Positions 1-11,795 of a stretch of DNA of 64,000 bases are shown here, piece after piece. Both the position numbers and the translations under genes were made by a program. Positions within the stretch are counted from its first letter, which is position 1; each line of letters opens with the position of its first letter. Source of the DNA: Oreohelix idahoensis (lineage: Eukaryota > Mollusca > Gastropoda > Stylommatophora > Oreohelicidae); NCBI GenBank assembly GCA_024509875.1, contig JAMPIV010012165.1:26135-90134 (forward strand). The letters are read 5' to 3'. The notes beneath the pieces are model-generated. The model made no database searches and had not been told where the DNA came from. It was given only the letters and a program-made list of their open reading frames with translations.

Positions 1-284
1 CGTAAATTTTTTTTCCTCCTTTCCCCACCAATTTGCATCCTTTTAGCCTTGCTAGTTTCAAGCACATGTTCAGTCATATTTTTTCCTCTTTTGATCTCCG
101 TTCTCAACCCGTTCCGAGGGTAAAGTTTTGCTTTCACGTCTAGCAAATTAATTTCCATGGCGGGTAGTGACCCGCGGCCTGGGCGATCATGTACTCGAGT
201 AACTTACGCATTATTTTTATCCCTACTTTTTATCGTTTGGAGATATTTTAACGTTGTATCACTGTTAATTTATGACATGTTAGT
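1..284 (-). repeat. Relic LTR end related to gypsy element 1
   Basis: This stretch aligns by eye with the right end of the element 1 LTRs (19300-19581 and 26270-26550). Shared landmarks are the CAGTCATATTTTTTCC string, the GACCCGCGGCCTGGGCGATCA-like block near 170-190, and the TTACGCATTAT then GTTGTATC strings near the end. The copy is clearly diverged and runs off the left edge of the window, so its length and any paired LTR cannot be seen. No polypurine tract follows on the right. Confidence 0.75.
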
Positions 285-1231
285 ATCTCACATTCAAATT
301 TTATTTTAAATAAAATGTTAAGAAAATCAATCTTACGTCAGATGCAAGGAAATAACACAATTAAACGATGACTAAGCAATAGAATATGGCACATTTTCGA
401 TCTGCCCCATGTCCAGGCTTTTCCTATGTTAGAAAATTCTCCGCCTGCTCTCATCGATCTTGCTTTACACAAAATTTTCTTGAAATGGCAGTGAATAGTC
501 CCCGTTTCGTACCAATCTCTACTGCTTTGTCCAATGGGACCATGTTTACATTTATTTTTGAATCTATCGTTTCAAATAACAACTCCCAATATGTTTCCAA
601 GGCAAATATATTTTTAGTTTTAGATCAACCAATCATACTTCGCCTTCCTTTAAAATCCAACCAATCAAATATCCCGTACCGTTTAACCTCATTTACCCAA
701 AGTCGTTTTTTCAAAACATGCCATAAAAAATATAAGCAGGCATGATCTTACCTGACAGTCTGGTCGAATCCACTATAGTATTATGGCTATAATTAGTTAA
801 TTAATGGACTATTTGCGTAACTACTACCATATTCTTTGTCAGCAAGTCCTAAGGTACACGAATATATAATTTATATTGGACTAGTTGGCTTGGTTCAGAA
901 GTACACAGTTTTTTTTTCTATGTTAGTTTTTTTATTTTTAGTCTACTACACGTTCAATTCTTTTCCATGTGCTGTCTTCTCTAGTTACGTGATAATTACG
1001 TCCTTTGAAATAAGAGCTAAGGTTGTTTTTGTGACACGAGTTGTCTACATGTTCTAACTTTTTCCTCGTATTTTGGGGAAACCCCTAAGGCAAGGCTTGC
1101 CCCTGTGCTGGTATTGGCTTTAGTTTAAAATCAATGCGAAACGAATTAGCATTTCATCTATCCATTTCCTCTCCTCGTTCCACAATGCATTTTAGGCAAA
1201 TATTTTCTTAGAACTAGGAAAAGTGATTATG
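285..1231. other. Unassigned AT-rich stretch
   Basis: No recognisable coding motif, RNA gene or repeat was found. Open frames here (for example 386-745 on +) show no known domain and begin in low-complexity DNA. It may be decayed internal sequence of the minus-strand gypsy element to its right. Confidence 0.5.
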
Positions 1232-2185
1232 TCAAGGACGAATTTGAAAAATTGGGTACCGTTTTGTTCGGCTATTCGTTAGCAAATAATAATCTGAAGG
1301 CGTAGGCGATACCAACAGTTCTAGTAGAAAATTCTTTTGTACTTTCTTATCTTTTCCTTTATGCCCTATATTGTTATATACAGATTTAGATATTGTATTT
1401 AGAAATTCACTACACTGCCCAGCGGCAATCTCTTCTGAAACTACATCTGTATACTTCTCCAGCCCTTTGTTCACTATAGCTTGGTCTGTTGGAACAAAAT
1501 CCCCTGCTTATCTGTTGTCCTCTGTATCTGTTTCTAAATCCAATACGACGTTCACTTTGAAAAATACCACAGTAACCAATACTACTCGTGCGGCTTCCTC
1601 TAAAGTGTCTGAAATCTCTTAAGCCATTGGTTTCTCTGTTGTAATGTTCTCGAGCGACATACGAGCACCACGACTAACTCTGCGATATTTCTCAATCAGC
1701 TTTCTGTGCTCTTCTTTCATTAGGTCTGTCTCATGATATTTGACAGATCCATAACATTCACCTTCTTCTGGCAAAGTAAAGTTCACTTTCGTTTCATTTA
1801 CTGCACTTTTCGGAATATTCATCTTACGTTCACCCCATTCTTTTGCTGATTTAATATGCCTCCTAATGTTAGTTTCTGGTTGACCAAACTGTTTTAGAAA
1901 CGATACATCCTCTTGTTGTGGTGAAACTAAATTTAATACTGAAGTATCAGCAACCAGGACATTACCAGATGACATGCTATCCACAGGAATTACCCTAGGT
2001 TTTCCCTGCAATCTTGTAATTCCTCCATAAGGACCATCTCTATGCTTGTGCTTCCATAGTTTGATATCCTCATCTGTACACTCTTTGATACCACGGATAT
2101 TTCTAATTGTCAGGTTGGCAACCGGATCTTCAAGAACAAAAGCTTTCACTTTGCCACACAAGAATGGTGTATCAATATTTATCAA
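1232..2185 (-). pseudogene. Gypsy element 4: end of protease and unresolved downstream polyprotein
   Basis: The 1619-2185 frame opens with residues like the C-terminal half of a Ty3/gypsy protease: a VDTPFYCG-like string (here IDTPFLCGKVKAFVLEDP) followed by LTIRNIRGI. The rest of that frame and the 1232-1474 frame (starting near NKGLEKYTDVVSEE) are acidic and lysine-rich and I do not recognise them. They are joined by a short stretch in another frame with a stop. No reverse transcriptase, RNase H or integrase motif is visible before the homology is lost, so pol is deleted or lies outside the window. Several frame changes mark it as dead. Confidence 0.55.
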
Positions 2186-2197
2186 TATTTATCAATG

Positions 2198-3721
2198 CTA
2201 GAGGATAGACTTCAACTCTACCCCCAAAAGTAAAAAAGTAATACATTTAGCAGTTTGACCCAACAACCAAGACTCCTCAATACACGATCTCCGCACCCGA
2301 ACTGTCGTACACCCTGTATCACTTAAGACGGATACAACTTTCCGTCCTATGTAACCTGAATGCAAGACTAGGTTCCCATCTGTATGAACTGCCAATAAAC
2401 AAGGAAGTGGGTGGCCACAAATCAGAATTGGTGTATCATATTTATGAAAAAGTGGTCTGCACCCTTCACAATTCTCGTTGTTGAATGTATCTAATACTAC
2501 GACTGAATTTGCGTGTTCAACTTTCCTATTAGGACAATCAAATTGAAGGTGGCCAATACCATTACATACAAAGCATCTGTACTCCTCACGCTGGCTCTTC
2601 TGTGGACTACCCTTAGTACTAGTCTGAGGCTCGGCCACAGACTGAGGTTCAGGCTTGTCACAAAACTTCCCTCCATGGCATGGTGACCCGCATTTAAAAC
2701 AACTAGAAGGTCTTCTACTACATAACTCTGTCATATTCTGCTGTTTCCTGGGGGATGTACGGAAGTCTGTTTCTGTCCACCTCTTACTTACTGCCTTCCT
2801 ATCATATTGTCTCTCCCCACTACGAGAACTTTGTCTCCGATACGGTCGTGTTTCATAACTCCGCTTGGCTGAACAGGTCGTAAATATTTCTGGCACCGCC
2901 GATTTATGAATCGGTCTGCCTGGATGTGCTGTTGCGTATTGCTGCCCTAACTGTGACATTGCTGACATATTTTCCGGTTTTATCTCCTGAAAAAACCCAA
3001 CAAATCGGGGCTACATGACGACATTACCTTATCACGTAAGATCAAATCTCATAGGCCATCAAAATCTTTAGCAATGCCCGATAGGTCAATCCACCTGTTC
3101 AATAACATCTTAATATCTGCGATAAACTCCGCAAAATCTTGCTCGCTACTTGGCATCGCACTGTGGAACTTTAACCGATAACTCTGCTCATTTAACTTGT
3201 ACTTGCGTAACAAAGTTTCCTTCACTATGTCATAATTTAATCTATCTTCCACAGTTAATTGGAAAACTGTTTTTAATGCTTACCCTGTTAATTAATCTGT
3301 CAACAGTGATCCCCACAGTTCTTTATTAATCTATAAGGAAGTTGCCTTCATTTGAAACCTCTAAAAAAACAATCCATAAAATCTATGGATTCGTTGAAAA
3401 TTGGGAGTTTCAACTTGTACATACTCCCGTACTCCTTTTTGATGATGAGTCTAAACGCGATTTCTCTAACTTGAGTTTTCTCAAGGATACCTCTTTGTCC
3501 GCTTCTATCTTTTTAATTTCTTTCTGTGTTTGTATCTCTAATCTCTTAGTCTCTTCCTCTGCTTTCTTCGTTTCTTCCTCTGCTTTCTTTCTTTCTCGCT
3601 CCTCATGTCGTTCTTGTCTCTCCTGTACCTCTTTAAATTGAGCTTGTGCAAACGTTAAGAGATCTTCTCCAGACTTTCCTTTCCTCTCACCCACGATGAT
3701 AAAATCCATAAGTGTTGACAT
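2198..3721 (-). pseudogene. gag: Gypsy element 4 gag and protease, broken
   Basis: A decayed Gag of a Ty3/gypsy retrotransposon. The start at 3721 opens a segment (3410-3721) with a long E/K/R-rich coiled coil. 3049-3252 carries a capsid-like piece (YDIVKETLLRKYKLNEQSYR). 2198-2968 holds two CX2CX4HX4C zinc knuckles (CFKCGSPCHGGKFC and CFVCNGIGHLQFDC), expected to bind the RNA genome during packaging, followed by an aspartic protease start with active site DTG (VLSDTGCTTV). The pieces lie in different frames, so at least two indels separate them. The knuckles and DTG make the class certain. The domain order beyond protease cannot be determined. Confidence 0.85.
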
Positions 3722-5619
3722 GATTATGAATATATCTGACTTATATGCACCTCAAATACTCTAACCAAAATGTCAAAATAGCTCAAACTTCAAAATAATA
3801 TCTTACATAACCACTAAGATGACACCTTACTCACTGTACTTAATGTGTACCCAAAAGAACTAATAGCCCTACAAAACAAACAATGACACCAATGATGATC
3901 ATGATAAACACTACACCCTAATTAACAAACAACAACCTGGTAGGTCGGTAACAAGAAAAAGGAAAGATGTGTGACAGAAGTAATATTGAAATTTACAGTA
4001 CCAGACCTCTGTAACGCACGAAAACAGGAGATTGAAAAAAATTTAACGTATTTACAGGATAGTATAAGAAGAAAATGACTGAAGAATACACTTATATATC
4101 CAGAACGCCAAAGAAGGAATACAATATATAACCAATAATGAACTGTACGTAAACAACTAATGCAAATATGCACACTTTATTCGTGAAGGGCAATACAACT
4201 GATGCTGCCCCCAGGATAGGACCCCTTCTAAGAATAAATAGCTCAAAACCCTACAGATTAAATCAAAACACAAATAAATACCATAATCGTTACGTCCAAC
4301 AACAACACTGAAACAATGAATGCCGATGGAAGCCTATAGAGCAGCCTGGACAAATAAATGAAATATGGCCTTAGAATAATGAACCAAAACAAACTAAGGT
4401 TACGTAGCTTTTTATGGTGTACTGGGATGGCAGGCTATGGCAATAAACTGATCTGATTTGTTGTCTCCAAGTCACCTCTGCAGCAGTAACTTTGAGAAGC
4501 GCAAACACTACAACAGTTCCTGTGGGGAATATATTAATACACACTTAGTATATAATTCAAGCTTATTAGAATACAACTAAAAATGGACGAAAGAACTAGA
4601 GAGAAGGATGACAGATATAGTCAGCACAGTTATAGGTGAATCAGATGTAAGCAGTGTTTAAGGCAGACAAGAATGGCACAGCTATAGGTAGAGCAGATGT
4701 AAGCAATGTCTAAAACCGACAGGAATGACACAGCTACAGGCTATAGCAGATATACGCAAAGTATGATAATAAATTCTAACTGCAATCTAACTTAAAACCT
4801 ACTTAACATATAATGCCATATAGAGAAAGAGTGAAAACTAACAACATTAGAACAGCAACACTGAAGGTGAATTAAATAATAAGTGATAATACTGAAAGTT
4901 GCAGAACTAAACAGAAAAAGCTAAGTGTGAAAACAGATGTACTCAGTATATGAGAAGAAATACGGATTTTTTAAGAAATAGCCTTTACTGTAAGCACCAT
5001 ATAAAACACAAATTACCTTCTAACCTGATTAATAACTAGACTGTACCCCTAGGCCTACTAGTAATCACCTTAAATGAGCAACAACAAAAAACTTATCTAA
5101 CTAAGCGTGTAGATATGTTTATAATGTTCTCAGCAAGTCCCAAGGCGATGAAAGTATGAAGACGACACACTGCACAGTCACAACACACTCAGTTCAGATT
5201 CTGTAGCACCACCGGCTACACACAGTGAAAAACAGGACTCGTGTTTTCCACTTCACACTGTGTCGAGTAGAACACTGCAACAAGGTTACTCCGATAGCTC
5301 CACAGATTTCCACAGATCAAATTCTTCTGGACACAACAGATTCTCCTGGATACACAGCCACTTCGTCTACGCAGCAAAAAAGTTATTCTAGTCACAACAA
5401 ACAGCTTGTACAGCACACTTTTCAACGATCGTTCAGACGACAATAAGGTCACTGCGTTGCAAAACTAGCTGATCTATATTGTACAAGCATGAATACGGTG
5501 AGGTGAAAGTTACAGTAATCCTGTGAAAATTGGTTGCGTTGAAAAACAAACTGTAGGCTACTGACTGAATGACTTTTAATTACTTCAGTGCTGTCCCACT
5601 TTGGGTTCACTTGAAACAT
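3722..5619 (-). other. Leader or untranslated region of gypsy element 4
   Basis: About 1.9 kb lies between the primer site near 5637 and the Gag start at 3721. No coding motif was found. Near 4620-4760 there are loosely repeated strings (CAGATATAGTCAGCACAGTTATAGG type), suggesting old local duplication. The leader is unusually long, so part of it may be an unrecognised insertion. Confidence 0.4.
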
Positions 5620-5637
5620 CCAAATAGACGGCCCCCA
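5620..5637 (-). promoter_or_regulatory. Probable primer-binding site of gypsy element 4
   Basis: Read on the minus strand, the sequence two bases inside the LTR edge begins TGGGGGCCGTCTATTTGG. The TGG start fits a tRNA 3' CCA end, and the first seven bases equal those of a tRNA-Pro primer site, but the rest does not. Assignment rests on position beside the LTR. Confidence 0.4.
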
Positions 5638-5639
5638 GA

Positions 5640-6285
5640 TGTGACGAGTAGGGTGTATGTGGGTGGATGTAGCAGATCAGACAACACTTATACCGCTCGT
5701 CTAGCTCACTGTCTAAGGAGTAATACACCAACTCTAACACCATATAAATCTCCGTGAATATATAATATCACAAATAAGTCACACTGGGCGCAGGGCCATT
5801 ACAAATATTGGAGACACAACAAATCCCGAGTATTCTACAATCACTCTGATTCTCGGAATATCTACAGCCACAAAATAGGCTACTTCATAAATCCACTTCA
5901 CAACTATGGCCCTCTACTCGCGCACTACTATAGACATCCACCCTTCTCTTTTCTACGTTCTTCGCTGTCTCCTGTCTACTCTCTGCTGACTCAACTCTCT
6001 ACTAACTCAACACACTACTGACCCAACACACATCTCTCTCTCTCTGACTGACCCCTTTCATTTGTATTCACCAAATACGTGAAAATCTTCCACGCTCCAC
6101 TGAGCTTCATTCACGCATAACTATAGCTTGCAGCTTGTCTTGATCTCTGCTCACAACATTGCTTGTAGCTAAATTATTACAAGGCAAGCATTCCCAACTC
6201 ACAACAACTCAAATGACTAATAAACTCCCGCTGGAGCATGAGAATATTCACACATGCAAAAAACCCTTCAAAACACTCCGTGACA
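5640..6285 (-). repeat. LTR of gypsy element 4 (5' LTR on minus strand)
   Basis: On the minus strand it begins TGTCACGGAG and ends CTCGTCACA, the TG...CA form of an LTR, about 646 bp long. At 6286 the sequence switches abruptly to LINE-A sequence matching 48419 onward, which fixes the outer edge, with GTAAG as the expected target duplication. No second copy is visible because the other end lies outside the window or is deleted. Confidence 0.6.
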
Positions 6286-6415
6286 GTAAGAAGAGGTGCA
6301 GATGTGGGAAGTGATCACCATTTAGTAGTAGCAAAACTGAAAGTGAAACTCAGAACGGCTGGACCAACTGTAACTACACAGAAAAGTTTCGACATCAGCA
6401 AACTGTAGGACCCCC
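6286..6415 (+). pseudogene. LINE-A copy 1, endonuclease C-terminal fragment
   Basis: Matches the full-length LINE-A at 48419-48549 almost base for base (AAGAAGAGGTGCAGATGTGG, then GTAGCAAAACTGAAAGTGAAAC). It encodes the endonuclease SDH region and the start of the linker to the reverse transcriptase. It is cut on the left by the gypsy element 4 LTR and on the right at CCCCC by a solo LTR. Reading resumes at 8975. Confidence 0.9.
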
Positions 6416-6623
6416 TGTCGTAGATTTTTGATAGGGGAATTAAGACTTGGGTTGGTCCCTTCTGAATAGATTTGAATAAGTGATAGTCACAGTGAGAGAT
6501 AGTAATAGCAATAGATTTCCACGAGTGAGATGGTAGACTGTGATAGAGGTTGTCTCTGAAATCGAGAAATCTTCTCTCTTTCACATATCTTCTACGACAG
6601 ATTTAGAGGAGTCAGACAGTCTA

Positions 6624-6626
<3 letters not shown>

Positions 6627-6688
<62 letters not shown>
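6627..6688. repeat. (TA)n microsatellite
   Basis: About 31 uninterrupted AT dinucleotides inside the solo LTR. The apparent Ile-Tyr open frame across it is a by-product of the repeat. Confidence 0.95.
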
Positions 6689-6690
<2 letters not shown>

Positions 6691-8469
6691 TATCCACTCA
6701 CGTGCACGCACATACAAGACGACAGTTAGACGTACAGAAGTGGGAAAACTATAACAGATGATTATATAGATATTCTAGAACGAGCTGACCAACACGCTGA
6801 TTAAGTTTAAGGGCAGTTTTAATTATCATATAAAATCCCATCACAACACATAAAATTACGTCAAAGCCTATACAAATAGTCATAAAAATCAAAGAATTTC
6901 TACAAGAAATGATAGACCCACAGTTATGATCTTCCCTCGATGTTTAGCCCACAGTCCCGTTAGGAGAACGATGATAGCTCAAAGAGTCACAGATACATAT
7001 GAGTTGGGTCTAATATTTTCCCCTTTTGAAGGTATGAACTGACTTTGATAGCAGTATCTATTCTAAGGAAAAATATAGTTTAGCAACAAAATCTTGCATA
7101 AGGAAAGTTACAAAGTGAGTGAATCAAACGAAGAACATCCTTCAGTCTACTTTCACTCGGTTCTTTCATCAGGGCCCTGACTCACACAACCTTACCTACA
7201 ATAGTGCGGTTGTTCGCCGTCTGGAACAAGCCTTAGTGTACACTTCGTTTAATCTGTCTATCTGTGGATAAAGCGGATACCCAGCTCTGCAGATATTGGT
7301 TTCATTCACCGTGTCCGGGGAGCGCCCTCTTCAGGCGATCGTTCTTTCTTTACAGATTTAAGTTAATGTCACTTATACACGAGGTAAGAGTTAGGGTTTC
7401 AGCGGGCACACAGTGTCAGAACACGACGTTTCCCTTAATTAGGAAGATGACCGGTGGACAACTTCTCTCAACAGATAATCTTGGTTCACCACACACTTGG
7501 TCAAATAATGTCGGAAAAGTTAATGTTTTTTTCTGTAATTATTTCTCGCCACAAGGCAGCATGTACATTAGAGTTTGTGAAGAAATATGATCTGGCTCAA
7601 AGGCCCAGTATAGCATTTATTCTTTAAAAAACCCATTAGTGGGATTTGGTATTCTGTCTATCTCTTGAAGGCCCACGCCCTGTCAGACAGGTGTTACTTG
7701 AAAACCCACGTGGTTAAAGATATAAAATGTTTATGATTCTCACAGGTATGTCTCTGTACTAAACGCCGGCAAAGTTGGGTTACCCCAGTATTCACTGAAT
7801 AAAGAAAAAACACATGAAATATTTTACATATTATGTACTCAATATAACTTACATTTTGAACTGCAAGCATAGAGCTTGACTTGACGTTTAAACTTTCCCG
7901 TGAAATAAGTTATATATAAAAATCAAACATCATGAATTAGGAATACATACGTATTCCGTCAACACTCATGAGGCATCTAGCATTTATAAGTTAGTTTAGA
8001 AAAATTATTCTCCTCTGATTATTTAGCAGTTAAATTAAATTCATTATAGCTACATGATTTTAAGCTAGAAATTATAATTTATTCTGTTTTACCACTGTAA
8101 CTCGTCGACTAGAGAATATAACAGACTTATTTTAATTCACTCTGCACAAAAGAACTAGTGAAAAATAGGCGATTAAACACTTAATCACTTCACAAAATAC
8201 TAGATATTTAATGTAATATTTACCTCAACACAGAACTACGGTATCACAACGAAACTAAGAGATTTCACTTATAAGTTTAAGTATCTAGAACGAAGTGACC
8301 ACGTCTACTGCAAATGGAGAATGAGTGAAATCAAGTTTCAAACTCTGGTTAATATCTTAAACCAGACAACGGGGCCGCAACTTATTTCGCAAAACGAAAT
8401 AATCTCCCCTTTCCATCTTAACACCTACGTCTGCTTAGACGCTGCTCATAACTGCCAAACGTGCGTCTT

Positions 8470-8690
8470 CACACCTCCGTCTAACTATCTGACCGTGAGC
8501 GCGCGTGTCAGATGCGAAATGCCAGACACTCTGTCTGCTCTGAGCGAGCATGGCTGGCGCGATTCACACCTCCGTCTAACTATCGGACAGTGAGCGCTCA
8601 TGTCAGATGCGAATGTCAGACGACCCGTCTCCACTGCAGAGGGCAATTTCACACTTCGCCGGGAGCTAGCCTGACGAAAAACTCTCGTGA
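8470..8690. repeat. Tandem repeat, about 85-95 bp units
   Basis: Two clear units begin CACACCTCCGTCTAACTATC (8470 and 8565) and share GTGAGCG...GTCAGATGCGAA and CAGAC...GTCT strings. A third, decayed unit begins at 8650 with CACACTTCG. The block is GC-richer than its surroundings and lies inside the solo LTR. Confidence 0.8.
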
Positions 8691-8974
8691 CAGCTGCAAA
8701 TGTAGACAATTTGTCTGCTCTCATGTCTGATAGACTGAAATCCCACCTAAAATTATCTCGTGCAAGGGACTGACACGTTAGGTAATCTACTGCGTTTCTA
8801 AATGAGAAACGAAACCAGGCGAAAGTTTGAATGGGAAAATAGTAATGCTTATAGTCGCAAAGGTACGAATGCGAAAAACAGGAAAAGGATAAAGAGTGAT
8901 AATAAAATAGAGGACACGGGTAGAAAAAAAGAAGAGAATATAGAAAATTTATTGATCATAATCTCTATGTGACA

Positions 8975-9324
8975 CCCCCTTACCATAAAAGCTTTTGCGG
9001 CCGATATAAAGAAGCAATACCAATTTGCAAAAAGTCAGGAAAAGACATTGACTGACGATATAGACCAGAAATTTAACACCATTTCAACAAAATATAAGGA
9101 ACGCAGCAAATCATGCTTGGGATTCCAGGAAAGGAAGAAGCAAGACTGGATAACACCAGAATCATTAAACACCATAACGATGAGAAAGGAAATGAAAATA
9201 AAGAAAACAGAAGCGAAGTCCCCCAGGTTAAAGCAATTATATAGTGAACAGTACAGTCAGCTGGACAAGGAAGTTAAACGCCAAACCCGAGCCAACAAAA
9301 GGAATGAGGAATTACTCTTCTTTC
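8975..9324 (+). pseudogene. LINE-A copy 1, linker fragment
   Basis: Continues LINE-A from the CCCCC site: CTTACCATAAAAGCTTTTGCGG matches 48548 onward and runs to ACAAAAGGAAT near 9312. It then jumps about 500 bp ahead in the LINE to GAGGAATTACTCTTCTTTC (homologous to about 49374), so this copy carries an internal deletion with GGAAT microhomology at the joint. The deleted part is the region between endonuclease and reverse transcriptase. Confidence 0.85.
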
Positions 9325-10277
9325 ATAACCCAATCAATAAATAATAATAAAATAAATAAATTCTGTAAGCACCAAACACGGCGCATAAGGCAGAAACCAG
9401 TGCTCTCCAGGTTGTTCGTTGTGACGCCACTCCTCTTAGCTCTTGCACATTGTTTAATCCCAACGTTCTTCCTTCTCTTATTATTGTTCTTCTGAGTGTT
9501 TCTTTTGGTCTTCCTTTTTTCCTCTTACCCTCAGGAACCCAAGTGAGTGCCTGCAATGGTATTCTGTTGTTTTGCATTCGTAGGACATGACCGATATATG
9601 ACCATCGTCTTTTCCTTATATAGTTGGAGACATATTTCTGCCTAGAATCTTCTCTTATTTGTCGATTAGTCTTGAATTCTTTCCAACTGATGTTCATGAG
9701 TTTTCTAAGACATTTGTTCTCGAATGTATTCAGCTTGTTCTCCAATGATTTTGTTATTTTCCAACTCTCACAGCCGTATGTTAACACTGAGATAACATTT
9801 GAATTAAACAGACGAAGCTTGGTATGTATATTCAATGATCGTAATTTCCAAATGTTAGATAATCTATTGAAGGCGCTAGCTGCCAAAGCAATTATAGTAT
9901 GAATTTCTCTTGTTGAGTCATTTTACTGCCTAAATAATTGAAACTTTCAACTTTCTGTAGTTTTCCCCCGTTCAGGATGATATTAAAGGTCTCGTTAGAA
10001 AAGTTCATAACTTTAGTTTTAGAGGCATTTATTTGGAGACCTATTTTAACCGAAAGATGACACAAATTACTTACTGCTTCTTGGGATTGTCTGGGTGTTG
10101 AACTTAAGAATGCTAAATCATCTGTGAAATCCAGGTCCCCCAGGAATTTTCCATTTGTCCATTTTATACCTAATTGTTCATTGTGGGTATAGTTTCTCAT
10201 AACCCAATCAATAGCTATTCCAAAAAGTAGTGGTGACATAATACAGCCTTGTTTCACCCCTGTGTCTACTGTAAACA
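9325..10277 (-). pseudogene. LINE-B copy 1, 5'-truncated reverse transcriptase and C-terminus
   Basis: Minus-strand LINE fragment. The 9892-10278 frame starts in the reverse transcriptase palm with GVKQGCIMSPLLF and has DFTDDLAF at the FADD position (the first Ala is Thr, while the two Asp remain). The 9323-9886 frame continues with RRWSYIGHVLRMQ and EGKRKKGRPKETLRR, the conserved C-terminal region of this LINE type. A frameshift near 9890 separates them. The 3' end runs into a TAA-rich tail (9336-9362). It interrupts LINE-A copy 1. Its target duplication is not clear because CATAACCCAATCAAT near the tail also occurs within LINE-B itself. Confidence 0.85.
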
Positions 10278-11553
10278 AGCAAAATACTAGGGAGCATAAT
10301 TATACAAGGAATTTCAAAAGCAGTAGACCTCAAACTGAGGAAAGAACAAGCAGGATTTAGAAAGAACAGAAGATGTGTGGATCATATATTTACCGTCAGG
10401 AACATTGTAGAGAAATGCTTAGAATGGCAAAGACAGCTGTACATTAATTTCGTTGATTTTGAAAATGCTTTTGACAGTATACATAGGGACAGTTTATGGA
10501 AAATACTGAGGGCTTATGGAATTCCAAGCTGCATAGTGTCAATCATAAAAAGCCTCTATGCCAACTTTACGAGTAGCGTTGGGCAGAGCAACCTAACCTT
10601 TGAGGTGAAGACGGGAGTACGACAGGGATGCCCCTTATCAACCACTCTATTTTTAACAGTCATAGACTGCGTGATGCGCCAGACAACAGAGGGCAATCCA
10701 AGAGGAATAAGATGGACTACATTTTCTACATTGGAAGATCTGGAATATGCAGATGACATTGCACTGCTAGCACATTCACATCAACACATCCAGGAAAAAA
10801 TGGATAGACTTATTAAATATAGCCAGCTTGTGGCTTGAACATCAATATAAAGAAGTCAGAGGTCATGACGGTCAATGTGAGCAACCCTGAGCCCATATCA
10901 GTAAGGAATCTGCAACTGGAACAGACAGACACCTTTACATACCTAGGATGCATAGTAACACCAGACGGCGGAGCAAGCAAAGACATCAACAACAGAATGA
11001 ACAGAGCAAGAACAGCCTTTTTAGACTAAACAACATCTGGAAGTCCTCTCAGTAAAGCACAAGCACAAAATTAAGATTATATCAGAGCTGTGTGCTTTCT
11101 GTGCTTCTCTATGGTACGGAATGCTGGAGAGTTACACAGAAGGAAATGTCGAAATTGTTCTCTTTTCACACCACGTGCCGAAGAAATATTCACCGAATCT
11201 TTTGGCCGAATACCATCACCAACCAAGACCTGATTACTCGGAGCAAGCAAGACGACATGCACACCATTATAGCTGGCAGACGCTGGAGCTGGGTTGGCCA
11301 TGTCCTTAGAAGAGACCCTGATGCCATCACAAGAACAGCTATGCTATGGACCCCTGAAGGAAAACGAAAGAGAATCCGACCAAAAACAACTGTGGAAGCT
11401 GAGATGCAAAGAATGAACCAGAGTTGGGGCACTGTACGAAGGATGCCACCAACCGAGCAAAGTGGAATCAATTTGTTGTTGCCCTACAAGACGCAACCAG
11501 GCGTGATGGCTAATGACTGCTTTGACGGTCGGCGGCTAAAGATAAAAAAAGAA
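10278..11553 (+). pseudogene. LINE-A copy 1, reverse transcriptase and 3' end
   Basis: Resumes LINE-A at AGCAAAATAC, matching 49399 onward. The 10377-10838 frame holds the RT motifs NFVDFENAFDS, GVRQGCPLSTTLF and LEYADDIALLAH, with the catalytic Asp pair intact. A small deletion near 10830 shifts the frame. Further pieces at 10835-11029 and 11092-11592 carry the C-terminal RRWSWVGHVLRRDPDAITRT block. The 3' end, CTTTGACGGTCGGCGGCTAAAGAT followed by an A/G-rich tail, matches the end of the full-length copy. It is a dead copy that ends against LINE-C. Confidence 0.9.
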
Positions 11554-11795
11554 GTAAAATGTTTTCTAGATACTTATAGGTTTTACCAGTAATGCCAATC
11601 TTTTTCATTTTGTAAAGAGCTCCATCGCTCCAGCATTCATCATATGCTCTAGCGACTTCCAAAAATACTGCCACTGTTTTCTCTGTCCTCTTGAACCCTA
11701 GCTTTACATCGTGTTCTAATCTTACAAGCTGGTCTACTGTACTTCTGTCTGCTCTAAACCCTGACTGGGTTGGGCTATTGTTACCAATAGATTAC
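11554..11795 (-). pseudogene. LINE-C reverse transcriptase fragment (jockey-like)
   Basis: Translated on the minus strand this gives PTQSGFRADRSTVDQLVRLE then KTVAVFLEVARAYDECW, the EQ(F/S)GFR and FLDVARAFD motifs of jockey-like non-LTR reverse transcriptases. The second motif has Glu in place of the usual first catalytic Asp. The fragment is bordered on the left by the 3' end of LINE-A copy 1 and on the right by an unidentified insert. The rest of the same element lies at 13309-13888. Confidence 0.75.

Larger units (their letters stand above)
6416..8974. repeat. Solo LTR, about 2.56 kb, with CCCCC target duplication
   Basis: Begins TGTCGTAGATT and ends ATGTGACA, with CCCCC at 6411-6415 and 8975-8979. 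In the intact LINE-A the site reads once as GGACCCCCTTACC, so removing this block restores the LINE exactly. Length, TGTCGTA start and TGT...ACA ends resemble the element 2 LTR (TGTCGTAAATT), although the interior is diverged. No internal gag-pol remains, as expected after LTR-LTR recombination. Contains a (TA)n run and a tandem repeat. Confidence 0.85.

Noticed and set aside
6540..6761. Open frame with long Ile-Tyr repeat (also 31803-31994)
   Set aside because: Translation of (TA)n microsatellites, not a protein.
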